Shown here: in pieces, positions 50,535-59,584 of the stretch | How positions within the stretch are numbered: the stretch's first letter is position 1 | Layout of the letters: each line of letters starts with the position of its first letter | NCBI GenBank assembly: GCA_963762635.1 | Contig: CAVXLQ010000003.1 | Coordinates: forward strand, 372,001 to 436,000 | Length of the DNA: 64,000 nucleotides | Source: Tenggerimyces sp963762635 | GTDB lineage: Bacteria; Actinomycetota; Actinomycetes; Propionibacteriales; Actinopolymorphaceae | Direction of reading: 5' to 3' | Notes under the pieces: generated by a model | Told to the model about the DNA's origin: nothing | What the model saw: only the letters and a program-made list of their open reading frames with translations | The model's database searches: none | Translations under genes and position numbers: made by a program

Positions 50535-53219
50535 ATGAACAGGACCGCTGCGAGGGCGCGGGCTACGGGCTCGCTGGTACGGACGTTTGCCGAGCTCGAC
50601 TGCACCTGTCTTGACGATGCGGGCGGCAAGGGGGCGAATCTTGGGGAGCTGGTTCGGGCCGGGCTTCCGGTGCCGCCCGGGTTCGTCGTCACCACCGACG
50701 CCTATCGCGAGGTCGCCGCGCAGGCTGGGCTCGAGCCGATCCTCGCGGTCCTGGCGAAAGCGCCGGCCGCCGACATCAAAGAGCTGGCAGAGCTGGGTGA
50801 GGGCGCCCGGGCGCGGCTGCGGGCGGCGGCCATCCCCGATGCCACCGCGCAGGCGATCCTCGCCGGCTATCGCGCGCTGGGCGGCGACAACCCACCCGTA
50901 GCCGTCCGTTCCTCAGCCACGGCTGAAGATCTTCCCTCCGCAAGCTTCGCCGGCCAGCAGGACACGTATCTCAACATCGTCGGCCCCGACGCGCTCCTCG
51001 ACGCCGTGAGCCGGTGCTGGGCGAGCCTGTGGACCGACCGCGCGGTCGCGTACCGCGCGACGAACGACGTCGACCACGACACCGTCGCGCTCGCTGTTGT
51101 CGTGCAGCAGATGGTCGACGCGGAGGTCGCCGGCGTGCTGTTCACCGCCGACCCCGTCACCGGCCGTCGCAGGCAGGCTGTTATCGACGCGAGTCCGGGC
51201 CTCGGCGAGGCCGTCGTCTCCGGCGCCGTCAACCCCGACCACTTCGTCGTCGACACCGCGACCGGCGAGATTCTCGAGCGCAGGTTGGGCGACAAGCGAA
51301 TCGCGATCCGCTCAACGCCGGGTGGCGGCACCGAGCAGGTCGCGGTCGAGGCGAACGAGGCCTGCCTCACCGACGATCAGGTACGTGCGCTCGCCGAGCT
51401 TGGCGACGAGACCGAACGCCACTTCCAAGCCCCGCAAGACACCGAGTGGGCGATCGACGCGGCAGGCAAGCTGTGGTTGACGCAGGCCCGTCCGGTCACG
51501 ACGCTCTTCCCCTTGCCGGATCCCCTTCCAGAGAAGGCGAAAGGCGACGTCCGCGTCTTCTTCAGCGGCAGCATCGCTCAGGGCCTCACTCGTCCGCTCA
51601 CGCCGTCCGGCCTTGCCGCGTTCAAGCTCGTCGGCACCTCGGTCGCCGAGCTCGCCGGCATCCCGGTGGAGGACCGGTTGGCCGGACCGCCCGCCGTCGT
51701 CATCGCGGGCCAGCGCCTGTTCTTCGACTTCACGCCGATCCTGCGCAACGAGGACGCACGCAGGTTCGTCCCGCGCGTGTTCGACGTGATGGAGGCGCGG
51801 TCGGCGGTGATCGCCCGCAGGCTCGCGGACGATCCGCGGTACGCCGCCGAGACGGGCTCCGGCCGCAGGCTGAGGCGCCGGATCCTCCGGATTGCCCTGA
51901 AGCTGCGGGCGCCGGGGACGTTGCTCGCCGCCGTCCTCAACCCACGCGCCGGGCATCGGCACGTGGCCCGGCTGACGACGTTGATGGCACAACGTACGGC
52001 GGTCCCGCCGAACGCCGGGCCACGCGAACGACTCGACCACGTCGAGCGGATCCTCGGCGAGGTGATGCTCCCGACCGCCATCCGCAGCATGCCGGACGCC
52101 GCCGCGGGGTTCCTCATGCTCGGCCTCACGGCCAAGCTGCTCGGCTCCAGGCTGGAGTCCGGCGACCTCGAGGCCGTGCTGCGGAGCGTGCCGCACAACG
52201 TCACGACCGAGATGGACCTGGAGCTCTGGCACCTCGCGCAGCGCATCAGGTCCGAGGCGGCGGCCGCCGAGCAGTTCATCCAGTCGACGCCGGCGGAGCT
52301 GGCCGAACTCTTCCGCGAGCGAGGGCTGCCGCTGGTCGCGCAGGCCGGACTCGTGGGCTTCCTGAGTACGTACGGGCATCGCGCGGTCGCCGAGATCGAC
52401 CTCGGCATGCCCCGCTGGAGCGACGACCCGACTCACCTGCTCGGCGTGCTCGCCAACTACCTGCGGCTCGACGACGAGTCGGCGGCGCCGGACCGGATGT
52501 TCGAACGGGGCGCGGTGGAGGCCGAGGCGGCGGCGAGAAAACTAGTCGCCAAGGCGGGTTTGGCCAAGCCTGTCGTGCGATTCGCGCTGCGCCGCGTAAG
52601 GGCGCTGGCCGGGCTGCGCGAGTACCCGAAGTACCTCATCGTTCTCGCCCTGGCGGCCGCACGCGCTCAGCTCGGGCTGATCGGTCAGAACCTCGCGGCT
52701 GCGGGCCGGATCGCGGAAGCGGACGACGTGTTCTTCCTCGACCTCGTCGAGATCCGGGATGCGCTCGGCGGTCAGGACTGCCGTGCGCTCGTCGTCGAGC
52801 GGCGGGAGGCGTATGCGTCCGAGCTCAAGCGCCGGCGGATCCCGCGGATGATGCTGTCCGACGGTACCGACCTGGAGGCGCTCGGGACGGCTGCCACCGA
52901 GGGCGACCTGGTGGGAACGTCCGCGTCGAGCGGCACGGTGACCGGGATCGCGCGGGTCGTCCTCGACCCGGTCGGCGCCCACCTGGAGCCCGGCGAGATC
53001 CTTGTCGCGCCGTCGACGGACCCGGGCTGGACGCCGTTGTTCCTCACGGCGGGCGGCCTGGTGATGGAGATGGGCGGCGCGAACTCCCACGGCGCCGTGG
53101 TGGCGCGCGAGTACGGGATCCCGGCGGTGGTCGGCGTGCCGGACGCGACCACGCGGATCACGTCCGGGCAGGAGATCACGGTGGACGGTGCGTCCGGAAT
53201 CGTCACGATCTCGTCCTGA
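50535..53219 (+). CDS. PEP-synthase / rifampin-phosphotransferase-like enzyme
   Basis: A 894-residue protein with an N-terminal PEP/pyruvate-binding ATP-grasp (GGKGANLGELV at about 31-41, AVRSSATAEDLPSASFAGQQ), a large central region, and a C-terminal swivelling phosphohistidine domain with His in GGANSHGAVVAREYGIPAVV. This layout is shared by phosphoenolpyruvate synthase and rifampin phosphotransferase (Rph), which lack the full PEP-binding TIM barrel. No barrel is visible here either, and the length matches Rph, so Rph-like is the better guess. The middle domain is poorly conserved, so the drug specificity cannot be assigned. ATG at 50535. Confidence 0.82.
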   Translation: MNRTAARARATGSLVRTFAELDCTCLDDAGGKGANLGELVRAGLPVPPGFVVTTDAYREVAAQAGLEPILAVLAKAPAADIKELAELGEGARARLRAAAIPDATAQAILAGYRALGGDNPPVAVRSSATAEDLPSASFAGQQDTYLNIVGPDALLDAVSRCWASLWTDRAVAYRATNDVDHDTVALAVVVQQMVDAEVAGVLFTADPVTGRRRQAVIDASPGLGEAVVSGAVNPDHFVVDTATGEILERRLGDKRIAIRSTPGGGTEQVAVEANEACLTDDQVRALAELGDETERHFQAPQDTEWAIDAAGKLWLTQARPVTTLFPLPDPLPEKAKGDVRVFFSGSIAQGLTRPLTPSGLAAFKLVGTSVAELAGIPVEDRLAGPPAVVIAGQRLFFDFTPILRNEDARRFVPRVFDVMEARSAVIARRLADDPRYAAETGSGRRLRRRILRIALKLRAPGTLLAAVLNPRAGHRHVARLTTLMAQRTAVPPNAGPRERLDHVERILGEVMLPTAIRSMPDAAAGFLMLGLTAKLLGSRLESGDLEAVLRSVPHNVTTEMDLELWHLAQRIRSEAAAAEQFIQSTPAELAELFRERGLPLVAQAGLVGFLSTYGHRAVAEIDLGMPRWSDDPTHLLGVLANYLRLDDESAAPDRMFERGAVEAEAAARKLVAKAGLAKPVVRFALRRVRALAGLREYPKYLIVLALAAARAQLGLIGQNLAAAGRIAEADDVFFLDLVEIRDALGGQDCRALVVERREAYASELKRRRIPRMMLSDGTDLEALGTAATEGDLVGTSASSGTVTGIARVVLDPVGAHLEPGEILVAPSTDPGWTPLFLTAGGLVMEMGGANSHGAVVAREYGIPAVVGVPDATTRITSGQEITVDGASGIVTISS

Positions 53220-53268
53220 TCCGGTCGCCCGGGGAATGTACGGGATCGCTTCCCGGCTAACGATGTAC

Positions 53269-54054
53269 ATGACGAGACCGGTTCGTATTGGAGTCCAGCT
53301 CCAACCTCAACACGCCGACTACGCCCAGATCCGCCAGGCGGTCGCCGACCTCGAAGAAGCCGGCGCGGACGTGGTCTACAACTGGGACCACTTCTTCCCG
53401 CTGTCCGGGGAGCCCGACGGCCTGCACTTCGAGAGTTGGACGATGCTCGGCGCGTGGGCCGAGGCCACGTCACGCATCGAGATCGGCGCGCTGGTGTCGG
53501 CGAACTCGTACCGGAACCCCGACCTGCTGGCGGACATGGCCCGGACCGTCGACCACATCTCCGACGGTCGGCTGATCCTGGGGATCGGGGCCGGCTGGTT
53601 CGAGCGTGACTACGACGAGTACGGGTACGAGTTCGGGACGGCCGGGTCGCGCATCGCGTCGCTGGGCGAGTCGATGCCTCGCATCAAGTCGCGCTGGGCG
53701 AAGTTGAACCCGGCGCCGAACCGCGACATCCCGGTGCTGATCGGCGGCAGCGGCGAGCGCAAGACGCTGCGGATCGTGGCCGAGCACGCGACGATCTGGC
53801 ACGGCTTCGGCGACCCCGAGCGGCTGCGCCACCTGACCTCGGTGCTGGACCGCTGGTGCGCGGAGGTTGGCCGGGATCCCTTGGAGATCGAGCGTTCCGT
53901 CGCCGTCTCCGACCCGCCCGAGTCCGTCGGTGAGGAGTTCGTGGCCACAGGCGTCACGCATTTCACCATCGCGCAGGGTGGGCCGAAGTACGACCTCGGC
54001 TTTGCCCGCGACTGGATCGCCTGGCGCGACGAGTACAACGCCAAGAACGCCTGA
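53269..54054 (+). CDS. LLM-class F420-dependent oxidoreductase
   Basis: A 261-residue TIM-barrel enzyme starting MTRPVRIGVQLQPQHADY, the typical actinobacterial F420-dependent LLM start, with DVVYNWDHFFPLSG and DHISDGRLILGIGAGWFERDY. The ATG at 53269 fits homologues; an ATG at 53263 adds two residues. It ends 15 bases before a bidirectional terminator. The substrate is unknown. Confidence 0.88.
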   Translation: MTRPVRIGVQLQPQHADYAQIRQAVADLEEAGADVVYNWDHFFPLSGEPDGLHFESWTMLGAWAEATSRIEIGALVSANSYRNPDLLADMARTVDHISDGRLILGIGAGWFERDYDEYGYEFGTAGSRIASLGESMPRIKSRWAKLNPAPNRDIPVLIGGSGERKTLRIVAEHATIWHGFGDPERLRHLTSVLDRWCAEVGRDPLEIERSVAVSDPPESVGEEFVATGVTHFTIAQGGPKYDLGFARDWIAWRDEYNAKNA

Positions 54055-54069
54055 CCGCAGCGCACTCTG

Positions 54070-54105
54070 GATCAGGGGCCGCGCCGCTTGGTGCGGCCCC
54101 TGATC
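54070..54105. terminator. Bidirectional hairpin terminator
   Basis: Perfect 13-bp arms GATCAGGGGCCGC (54070-54082) and 54093-54105 between the convergent LLM and TetR genes. The right arm touches the TetR stop codon. Confidence 0.85.
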
Positions 54106-54653
54106 TACGTACGGAAGCCTTCGAGGGCGAGGTCGAGCTGGCGCTCCCAGGCGTGCGGCGCGAGCTGGACTACGCGGCTCAGTCCGACGATGAGGAGGCC
54201 GACGTCCTCCATCGTCACGTCCGCGCGGAGGGCGCCTTCGGTGTGGGCTCGGGCGACGAGGGGGGCGAGGGTGGTGCGGAGGTGTTCTCCGCAGGCGGCG
54301 AAGGCGGGCGAGGCGGCGTCGCCGACGGCGAGGCCGTCGAGCAACGTGCGGCGTTCGGCCAGCGTGCTGAGCGTCGCGACGAGGTACGAGCGCAAGGCCG
54401 CGTACGCGTCCGCCGAGTCGACGGCTGACGTTCGCTCGGTCCACGCCGCGATGTCCGCCTGCAGAACGGCGACGAGCAGCTCTTCCTTGGTCGGGTAGTG
54501 CCGGTACAGCGTGCCGATCCCCACCCCGGCCTGCCGCGCGATCTCCCGCATGTCCACGGCCAGCCCACCCGTGCCGAACGCCTGCGCGGCCGCCTCCAGG
54601 ACCAGCGACGCGTTCCGCGCCGCGTCCTTCCGCTGCCTCCGAACCGCCGCCAT
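54105..54653 (-). CDS. TetR-family regulator
   Basis: A 182-residue regulator with an N-terminal HTH (REIARQAGVGIGTLYRHYPTKEELL at about 36-60) and a helical ligand domain. The ATG at 54653 begins MAAVRRQRKDAARNASLV. Divergent from the SDR gene; the palindromes between them are its likely operators. It probably represses itself and the SDR gene until a ligand binds. Confidence 0.9.
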   Translation of the reverse strand: MAAVRRQRKDAARNASLVLEAAAQAFGTGGLAVDMREIARQAGVGIGTLYRHYPTKEELLVAVLQADIAAWTERTSAVDSADAYAALRSYLVATLSTLAERRTLLDGLAVGDAASPAFAACGEHLRTTLAPLVARAHTEGALRADVTMEDVGLLIVGLSRVVQLAPHAWERQLDLALEGFRT

Positions 54654-54672
54654 GCCGCTGATCCTACCCATT

Positions 54673-54725
54673 GCGGAACGAGTGTTCCGCATCTACGCTG
54701 TTCCGGAACAGTTGTTCCGAAACAG
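54673..54725. promoter_or_regulatory. Palindromic operators between TetR and SDR genes
   Basis: GCGGAAC-GAGT-GTTCCGC (54673-54690) and CTGTTCCGGAACAG (54698-54711), with a partial third site TTGTTCCGAAACAG (54712-54725). All share the GTTCC/GGAAC half-site. They occupy most of the 84-bp divergent gap, so one repressor could block both genes. Confidence 0.75.
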
Positions 54726-54737
54726 CGGGGAGTGGGC

Positions 54738-55478
54738 ATGCGGACGATCGTGATCACCGGAGGGACCGACGGCATCGGGCGGGCGCTCGCCGCGCACTAC
54801 CTGAGAGCAGGGGAGCGCGTCGTCGTGATCGGCAGGAGTCGGCAGAAGTTCGACACGCTCCACGAAGAGGCCGGCGGGGATGCCAGGTTCATCCAGGCTG
54901 ACCTGTCCCTCGTCAGGGAGATCGAACGCGTCGTCGCCGAGCTGACGGAGTACGAACGCATCGACGCCCTCGTGCTCGCCGCCTCCTACGTTCGCTACGA
55001 AAGAGCCGAGACCGAAGAGGGCCTCGAGCACCAGTTCGCGCTGTTCTACCTCGGCCGCGCGCTCCTCGTCACCGGCCTCGAAGACCGCCTCGGCACGGTC
55101 GTCAACCTCGTCGTCCCCGGCGCCCCGACGGACGCGATCCAGTGGGACGACCTGCAGACCCGCAACGCCTACCAGTGGAAGCGCGCCAACCTGCAGTTCC
55201 GCCGCGCCAACGAGTTGCTCGCGCTCGACCTGCCGGGCAACGTCCGCTACCTCCGTCACAGCCCGGGCTTCGTCAGGACGAGCTTCGCCGGTGACCTCAC
55301 TGGTCTGGCCCGCATGGCGGTCAACCTCCTCGCGCGAGTGCTGGGAACGCCTGTGGACAAGGCGATTCGCCCCATCGTTGCCCTGATCGACGACGATGAC
55401 CGCGAGGAGGCCACGAGGCTCAGGCAGGAGACCGAGCGAATCGTCGCCGCAGTGCGCAGTACCGGACGGACTCCTTGA
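54738..55478 (+). CDS. SDR-family oxidoreductase
   Basis: A 246-residue short-chain dehydrogenase/reductase with the TGGTDGIGRA cofactor motif (residues 7-16), but the catalytic YxxxK is unclear: YQWKRANLQFRRANELL stands in the place where Tyr-Lys usually occurs. ATG at 54738 with GGGGAG upstream. Adjacent to and presumably regulated by the TetR gene. The substrate is unknown. Confidence 0.82.
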   Translation: MRTIVITGGTDGIGRALAAHYLRAGERVVVIGRSRQKFDTLHEEAGGDARFIQADLSLVREIERVVAELTEYERIDALVLAASYVRYERAETEEGLEHQFALFYLGRALLVTGLEDRLGTVVNLVVPGAPTDAIQWDDLQTRNAYQWKRANLQFRRANELLALDLPGNVRYLRHSPGFVRTSFAGDLTGLARMAVNLLARVLGTPVDKAIRPIVALIDDDDREEATRLRQETERIVAAVRSTGRTP

Positions 55479-55533
55479 CCTCGGGCGAGCGCTTTCCCTA
55501 GCGTCGAGGGCTCGGCCAGTACGAGGGGGAGAC

Positions 55534-57906
55534 ATGGCAGCGAAGCTTCCACGCCGCGTTCTCGTCGCGGGGCTCGGCGGCGTCGCCGCCCTCGCCGCGT
55601 TGAATGGACGCATGACCCCGGCCGACGCCCAGGTGAACGCACAGTCGTACGAGCAGCTCCGCCTCGCCTGGCACGACTTCCTCACCGGCGGCCAGGTCGA
55701 TCCCGCCGACCCGAGAGTCGCCAAGGCCCTCACGTTGCTCGACAACGATGCGCGCCGCTGGCAGGGCCTGGTCGACAGGAGCGCCGCCCGTGCGCAGGTC
55801 TTCACCGACACTACGTTCGCGGGCTCGGCCGGCGTCACCACCACGTACACGCGCCTGGTGACCATGGCGCTCGCGTGGGCGACGAACGGCAGCGCTCTCC
55901 ACCAGAACGCCGCCGTGCTCGCCGACGTCCTCCAAGGCCTCGCCACCGTCCACGAACGCGTCTACAAGCAGGGCACGGTGGAGTACGGCAACTGGTGGGA
56001 CTGGGAGATCGGCTCCACCCGCGCGCTCGGTGACGCCTGCACGCTGGTGTACGACCACCTGCCCGCCGCCGACCGGGCGAGCTACCTCCAGGCGATCGAC
56101 CACTTCGTCCCCGACCCGTACTGGATGTTCCCGCCGGAACGCGGCCCCATCCTCTCCACCGGCGCCAACCGGGTCGACCTCTGCCGAGCGATCGCCGTCC
56201 GCGGCATCCTCGGCGAGGCCGACGACCGGATCGCCCGCTCCCGCGACGGCCTGTCCGACGTCTTCGCCTACGTCACGACCGGCGACGGCTTCTACCGCGA
56301 CGGCTCGTTCGTCCAACACACGTGGGTCCCCTACACCGGAACGTACGGCGTCGTCCTCCTCGACGGCATGTCGAAGCTCATCGCCCTGCTCGCCGGATCC
56401 CCTTGGGAGGTGAACGATCCGAACCGCTCGGTCCTCTTCGACTCGGTCGAGCGAACCTTCCAGCCGGTGATCTACGACAACCAGATGCTCGACTTCGTCC
56501 GCGGGCGGGCGATCTCGCGGAGCAACGCCCGCGACCACAACGACGCGCACGGCGCGCTCGAGCACCTGCTCAACCTCGCCGACGGCGTCGCTGTCGAGGA
56601 CCCGGCACGCGCACAGCGCTGGCGCGCGATGGTCAAGGGCTGGATCACCCGCGACACCCACGACGACATCTTCGCCAGCGCGCGCGTCCCGCGGGTGGCG
56701 ACGTACGCACGCGTGCTCGCCGACGAGTCCGTACCCGCGGCACCGGAGCCGACGACGTTCACCGTCTTCCCAGGCATGGACCGCGTCGTGCATCGCCGTC
56801 CTGGTTGGGCATACGCGATCTCGATGGCCAGCAAACGCATCGCGAACTACGAGTCCGGCAACGGCGAGAACGAGCGGGGCTTCCACACCGGCGAGGGCAT
56901 GACGTACCTCTACAACGCCGACAACGGACAGTACGCCGACGACTTCTGGCCGACCGCCGACCTGTACCGCCTGCCGGGAACGACGATCGACAAGAAGCCG
57001 CTGCCGAACAAGGCCGGCGGCGAGTGGGGCGAGGCGCGTCCGGTCGACGCCAGCTGGGTAGGCGGCGTAGCGCTCGGCGAGTTTGGCTCGGCCGGCATGG
57101 ACGTCGAGGGCATCACGTCGCCGATGCGGGCGAAGAAGTCGTGGTTCTGCCTGGACGAGTACGTCGTCGCGCTCGGCGCCGGCATCACCGGAGCGGGCGG
57201 GCACTCGGTCGAGACCGTCGTCGAGAACCGAAACCTCCATGCCGGTGGGACGAACGCGTTCCTGCTCGACGGTGTCCCGCAGCCTCAGGACCTCGGCTGG
57301 GCAGTCACCCGAGAAGCCAGCTGGGCACACCTCGAAGGCGTCGGCGGGTACGTCTTCCCCGGCGGCGCGGCCCTCTCGGTGAAGCGTGAGGCCCGGACCG
57401 GCCGCTGGCGGGACATCCACCAGACCGGGCCGACCACACCGATCACCCGGCGCTTCCTGACCGCCTGGTTCGACCACGGCGTGGATCCGACGGCGGGGGA
57501 GTACGCCTACGTCCTGCTGCCCGGCGCGACGCCAGCACGGACCAGAGCGCTGGCCGAAACCGAAGAGATTCGCATCCTCGCGAACACCAAGGCGGTGCAG
57601 GCGATCTCCGTTCCCCGCTTGGGCATTGTCGCCGCGAACTTCTGGGCCGCCGGCTCCGTCGACGAGCTCACGGCGTCCGCGCCGTGTGCGGTGATCATGC
57701 GCGAGCACCGCGGAGAGCTGGCCGTTGCCGTCGCCGATCCCGGCCGCGGGAGCGTGAACGTCGAGGTGGGTGTACGACGAGGCGGATATCGTTCCTGGCA
57801 TGGTGACTCGACCGTCCGCGTCCAAGCCGTCCGGCCGTGGGTCTCGCTCGCCGTCGACACGTCCGACGGCCTCGGCGGCACCCACAGCGTCCGGCTCAGC
57901 CGCTGA
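55534..57906 (+). CDS. Secreted polysaccharide lyase family 8 protein
   Basis: A 790-residue protein with a Tat-like signal (PRRVLVAGLGGVAALAAL). An alpha/alpha toroid domain follows, with catalytic Asn in GNWWDWEIG and the His/Tyr pair in FVQHTWVPYTGTYG. The central beta super-sandwich contains NGENERGFHTGEGMTYLYN. It should cleave uronic-acid polysaccharides (hyaluronate, chondroitin or xanthan) by beta-elimination outside the cell. ATG at 55534 with AGGGGGAG upstream. Its end overlaps the following gene if the latter starts at 57800. Confidence 0.92.
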   Translation: MAAKLPRRVLVAGLGGVAALAALNGRMTPADAQVNAQSYEQLRLAWHDFLTGGQVDPADPRVAKALTLLDNDARRWQGLVDRSAARAQVFTDTTFAGSAGVTTTYTRLVTMALAWATNGSALHQNAAVLADVLQGLATVHERVYKQGTVEYGNWWDWEIGSTRALGDACTLVYDHLPAADRASYLQAIDHFVPDPYWMFPPERGPILSTGANRVDLCRAIAVRGILGEADDRIARSRDGLSDVFAYVTTGDGFYRDGSFVQHTWVPYTGTYGVVLLDGMSKLIALLAGSPWEVNDPNRSVLFDSVERTFQPVIYDNQMLDFVRGRAISRSNARDHNDAHGALEHLLNLADGVAVEDPARAQRWRAMVKGWITRDTHDDIFASARVPRVATYARVLADESVPAAPEPTTFTVFPGMDRVVHRRPGWAYAISMASKRIANYESGNGENERGFHTGEGMTYLYNADNGQYADDFWPTADLYRLPGTTIDKKPLPNKAGGEWGEARPVDASWVGGVALGEFGSAGMDVEGITSPMRAKKSWFCLDEYVVALGAGITGAGGHSVETVVENRNLHAGGTNAFLLDGVPQPQDLGWAVTREASWAHLEGVGGYVFPGGAALSVKREARTGRWRDIHQTGPTTPITRRFLTAWFDHGVDPTAGEYAYVLLPGATPARTRALAETEEIRILANTKAVQAISVPRLGIVAANFWAAGSVDELTASAPCAVIMREHRGELAVAVADPGRGSVNVEVGVRRGGYRSWHGDSTVRVQAVRPWVSLAVDTSDGLGGTHSVRLSR

Positions 57907-59032
57907 CGGCGGAACGCTCACCCTCCGGCAGCTGAGCCGGGCGACCCTGGCCCGCCAGCTCCTGCTGGACCGGGTGCCGCTGACCGTCGAGGAGGCGCTG
58001 CCGAGGCTCGGTGCGTTGCAGGCGCAGCGGCCGGACTCGCCGTTCTTCTCGCTGTGGACGCGGCTGTCCTCGTTCGCCGTGGACGACCTCCAGTCGTTGT
58101 TGGAGTCGTACCAGGTCGTGCGGGCGACGCTGCAGCGACGGACACTGCACGTGGTGACGGCCGCCGACTACTTCGACTACGCGGTCTTCACCGAGTGGAG
58201 CGGTCGCCGGGACTGGCGCGACCTCGAAGCGCACGTCGATGTCGACGCGGTCATCGAGGCTACGCTGGAGTTCAGTGACGACGAGCCGCGGCTGCTGACG
58301 GACTACGTCACGCTGGCGGAGGAACGCTGGCCGCATGCGCTGCACCTGCTGTCGGGCGCGCACAACTACCGCCACCTGCGCACTCATGCCCTGCTGCTGT
58401 TGACCCCGGAGTGCTCGCGGTTCGCCGGTCGCCGGCCGGTGGCGTACGTCTCGGCGCGCTCGCGACTGGGCGCGGAGGGCTGGCCGACGGGCGAGGAAGC
58501 CCTCCCGCGGTTGGTCCTGCGCTACCTCCGCGCGTTCGGACCCGCCAGCGCGGAGGACGCGATGTCCTGGCTGCGTGAGTCGCGCGTCACCAAGGTACGC
58601 GCGGCACTCGCGGAGCTCGGCGACGCGGTGACGACGTTCACCGACGAGGCGGGTCGGACCCTGTACGACGTGGTCGACGGACCACGTCCGGACGGCGAGA
58701 CGCCCGTGCCGGTGCGGTATCTGCCGCCGTTCGACAGTCTGCTGCTGGCGCACACGGCGAAGTTCCGCACGCGCGTGCTGCCCGAGGGCTATCGCGACCG
58801 GATCATCAACAAGGGCAACGGAATGATGGCGCCGACGTTCCTCGTGGACGGTCTCGTCGCGGGGATCTGGTCGGTGACGACGAAGAAGTCCGAAGCCGCG
58901 TTGACGGTTCAGCCGTTCGCGAAGCTGAGCCGAGCCGACCGCAAGGCGCTGTTGACGGAGGGCGAGCCGCTCGTTCGGTTCGCCGCCCCGGAGGCGAAGT
59001 CACACCAGGTGGTCGTGGAGGATCCCGCGTAG
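57800..59032 (+). CDS. Winged-helix DNA-binding protein of the AlkZ-like (YcaQ) family
   Basis: The core from about 57912 has the YcaQ/AlkZ tandem winged-helix family signature (LQAQRPDSPFFSLW, QxQ motif in LQAQ, YLPPFDSLLLAH, FLVDGLVAGIW). Family members are DNA glycosylases that unhook interstrand crosslinks or excise alkylated bases; the QxQ motif marks the AlkX-like subgroup. Start is uncertain: ATG at 57800 (or GTG at 57803) lies inside the lyase gene, and no ATG, GTG or TTG is seen in frame between 57812 and the domain. Confidence 0.8.
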   Translation: MVTRPSASKPSGRGSRSPSTRPTASAAPTASGSAADGGTLTLRQLSRATLARQLLLDRVPLTVEEALPRLGALQAQRPDSPFFSLWTRLSSFAVDDLQSLLESYQVVRATLQRRTLHVVTAADYFDYAVFTEWSGRRDWRDLEAHVDVDAVIEATLEFSDDEPRLLTDYVTLAEERWPHALHLLSGAHNYRHLRTHALLLLTPECSRFAGRRPVAYVSARSRLGAEGWPTGEEALPRLVLRYLRAFGPASAEDAMSWLRESRVTKVRAALAELGDAVTTFTDEAGRTLYDVVDGPRPDGETPVPVRYLPPFDSLLLAHTAKFRTRVLPEGYRDRIINKGNGMMAPTFLVDGLVAGIWSVTTKKSEAALTVQPFAKLSRADRKALLTEGEPLVRFAAPEAKSHQVVVEDPA

Positions 59033-59581
59033 CCCGTCCGGCGACTGGTAGTGGTGCCCGGCCATGCCGATCGCCAACGCTGCTTGGACGTTCGGCAAGG
59101 TGTCGTCGACGAACAGGCAGGCTTCGACGTCGGCGCCGGCGAGGTTCGCGGCGTGGCGGTAGATCTCGGCATCGGGTTTGGCGTAGCCGACGCGGGAGCT
59201 GTTCACGATCCCGTCGACCGCGTCGAGCAGTCCGAGTCGTTCGAGATCGCTCTCCAGCCGCGAGGTCGCGTTGGAGACCAGCAGAACGGGTGCCGTTCGA
59301 CGCACGTCGGACAGGATCGCCCGGACCTCCTCGACCACTTCTCCGGCGGAGACGGACCAGGCGGTGACCATGGCCGGACCGTCGGCACCGAGGCTGTCGG
59401 CGATGCGTGCGCGCCACTCCTCGTCCGTGCACCGACCGGTGATCGCGGGCAGCAGCAGGTCCGGCGTGAACGCCGCGGCCGCCAACGTCCCCGCCGGCAC
59501 GCCGAACCGCGCGTCGTACGTGGTCATCGGGAGGTGCCGACGCAGCACACCGTCGATATCGCACAGCACCGCGCCGTACAT
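59000..59581 (-). CDS. HAD-family hydrolase
   Basis: A 193-residue phosphatase-like HAD protein: motif I CDIDGVL, motif II LLVSNATSRLE, motif III/IV lysine in VGYAKPDAEIY and acidic VDDTLPNV. The first Asp is the phospho-acceptor. ATG at 59581 starts MYGAVLCDIDG. It is convergent with and overlaps the AlkZ-like gene by about 33 bases, and follows the membrane gene at 59585. Substrate unknown. Confidence 0.88.
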   Translation of the reverse strand: MYGAVLCDIDGVLRRHLPMTTYDARFGVPAGTLAAAAFTPDLLLPAITGRCTDEEWRARIADSLGADGPAMVTAWSVSAGEVVEEVRAILSDVRRTAPVLLVSNATSRLESDLERLGLLDAVDGIVNSSRVGYAKPDAEIYRHAANLAGADVEACLFVDDTLPNVQAALAIGMAGHHYQSPDGLRGILHDHLV

Positions 59582-59584
59582 GTC

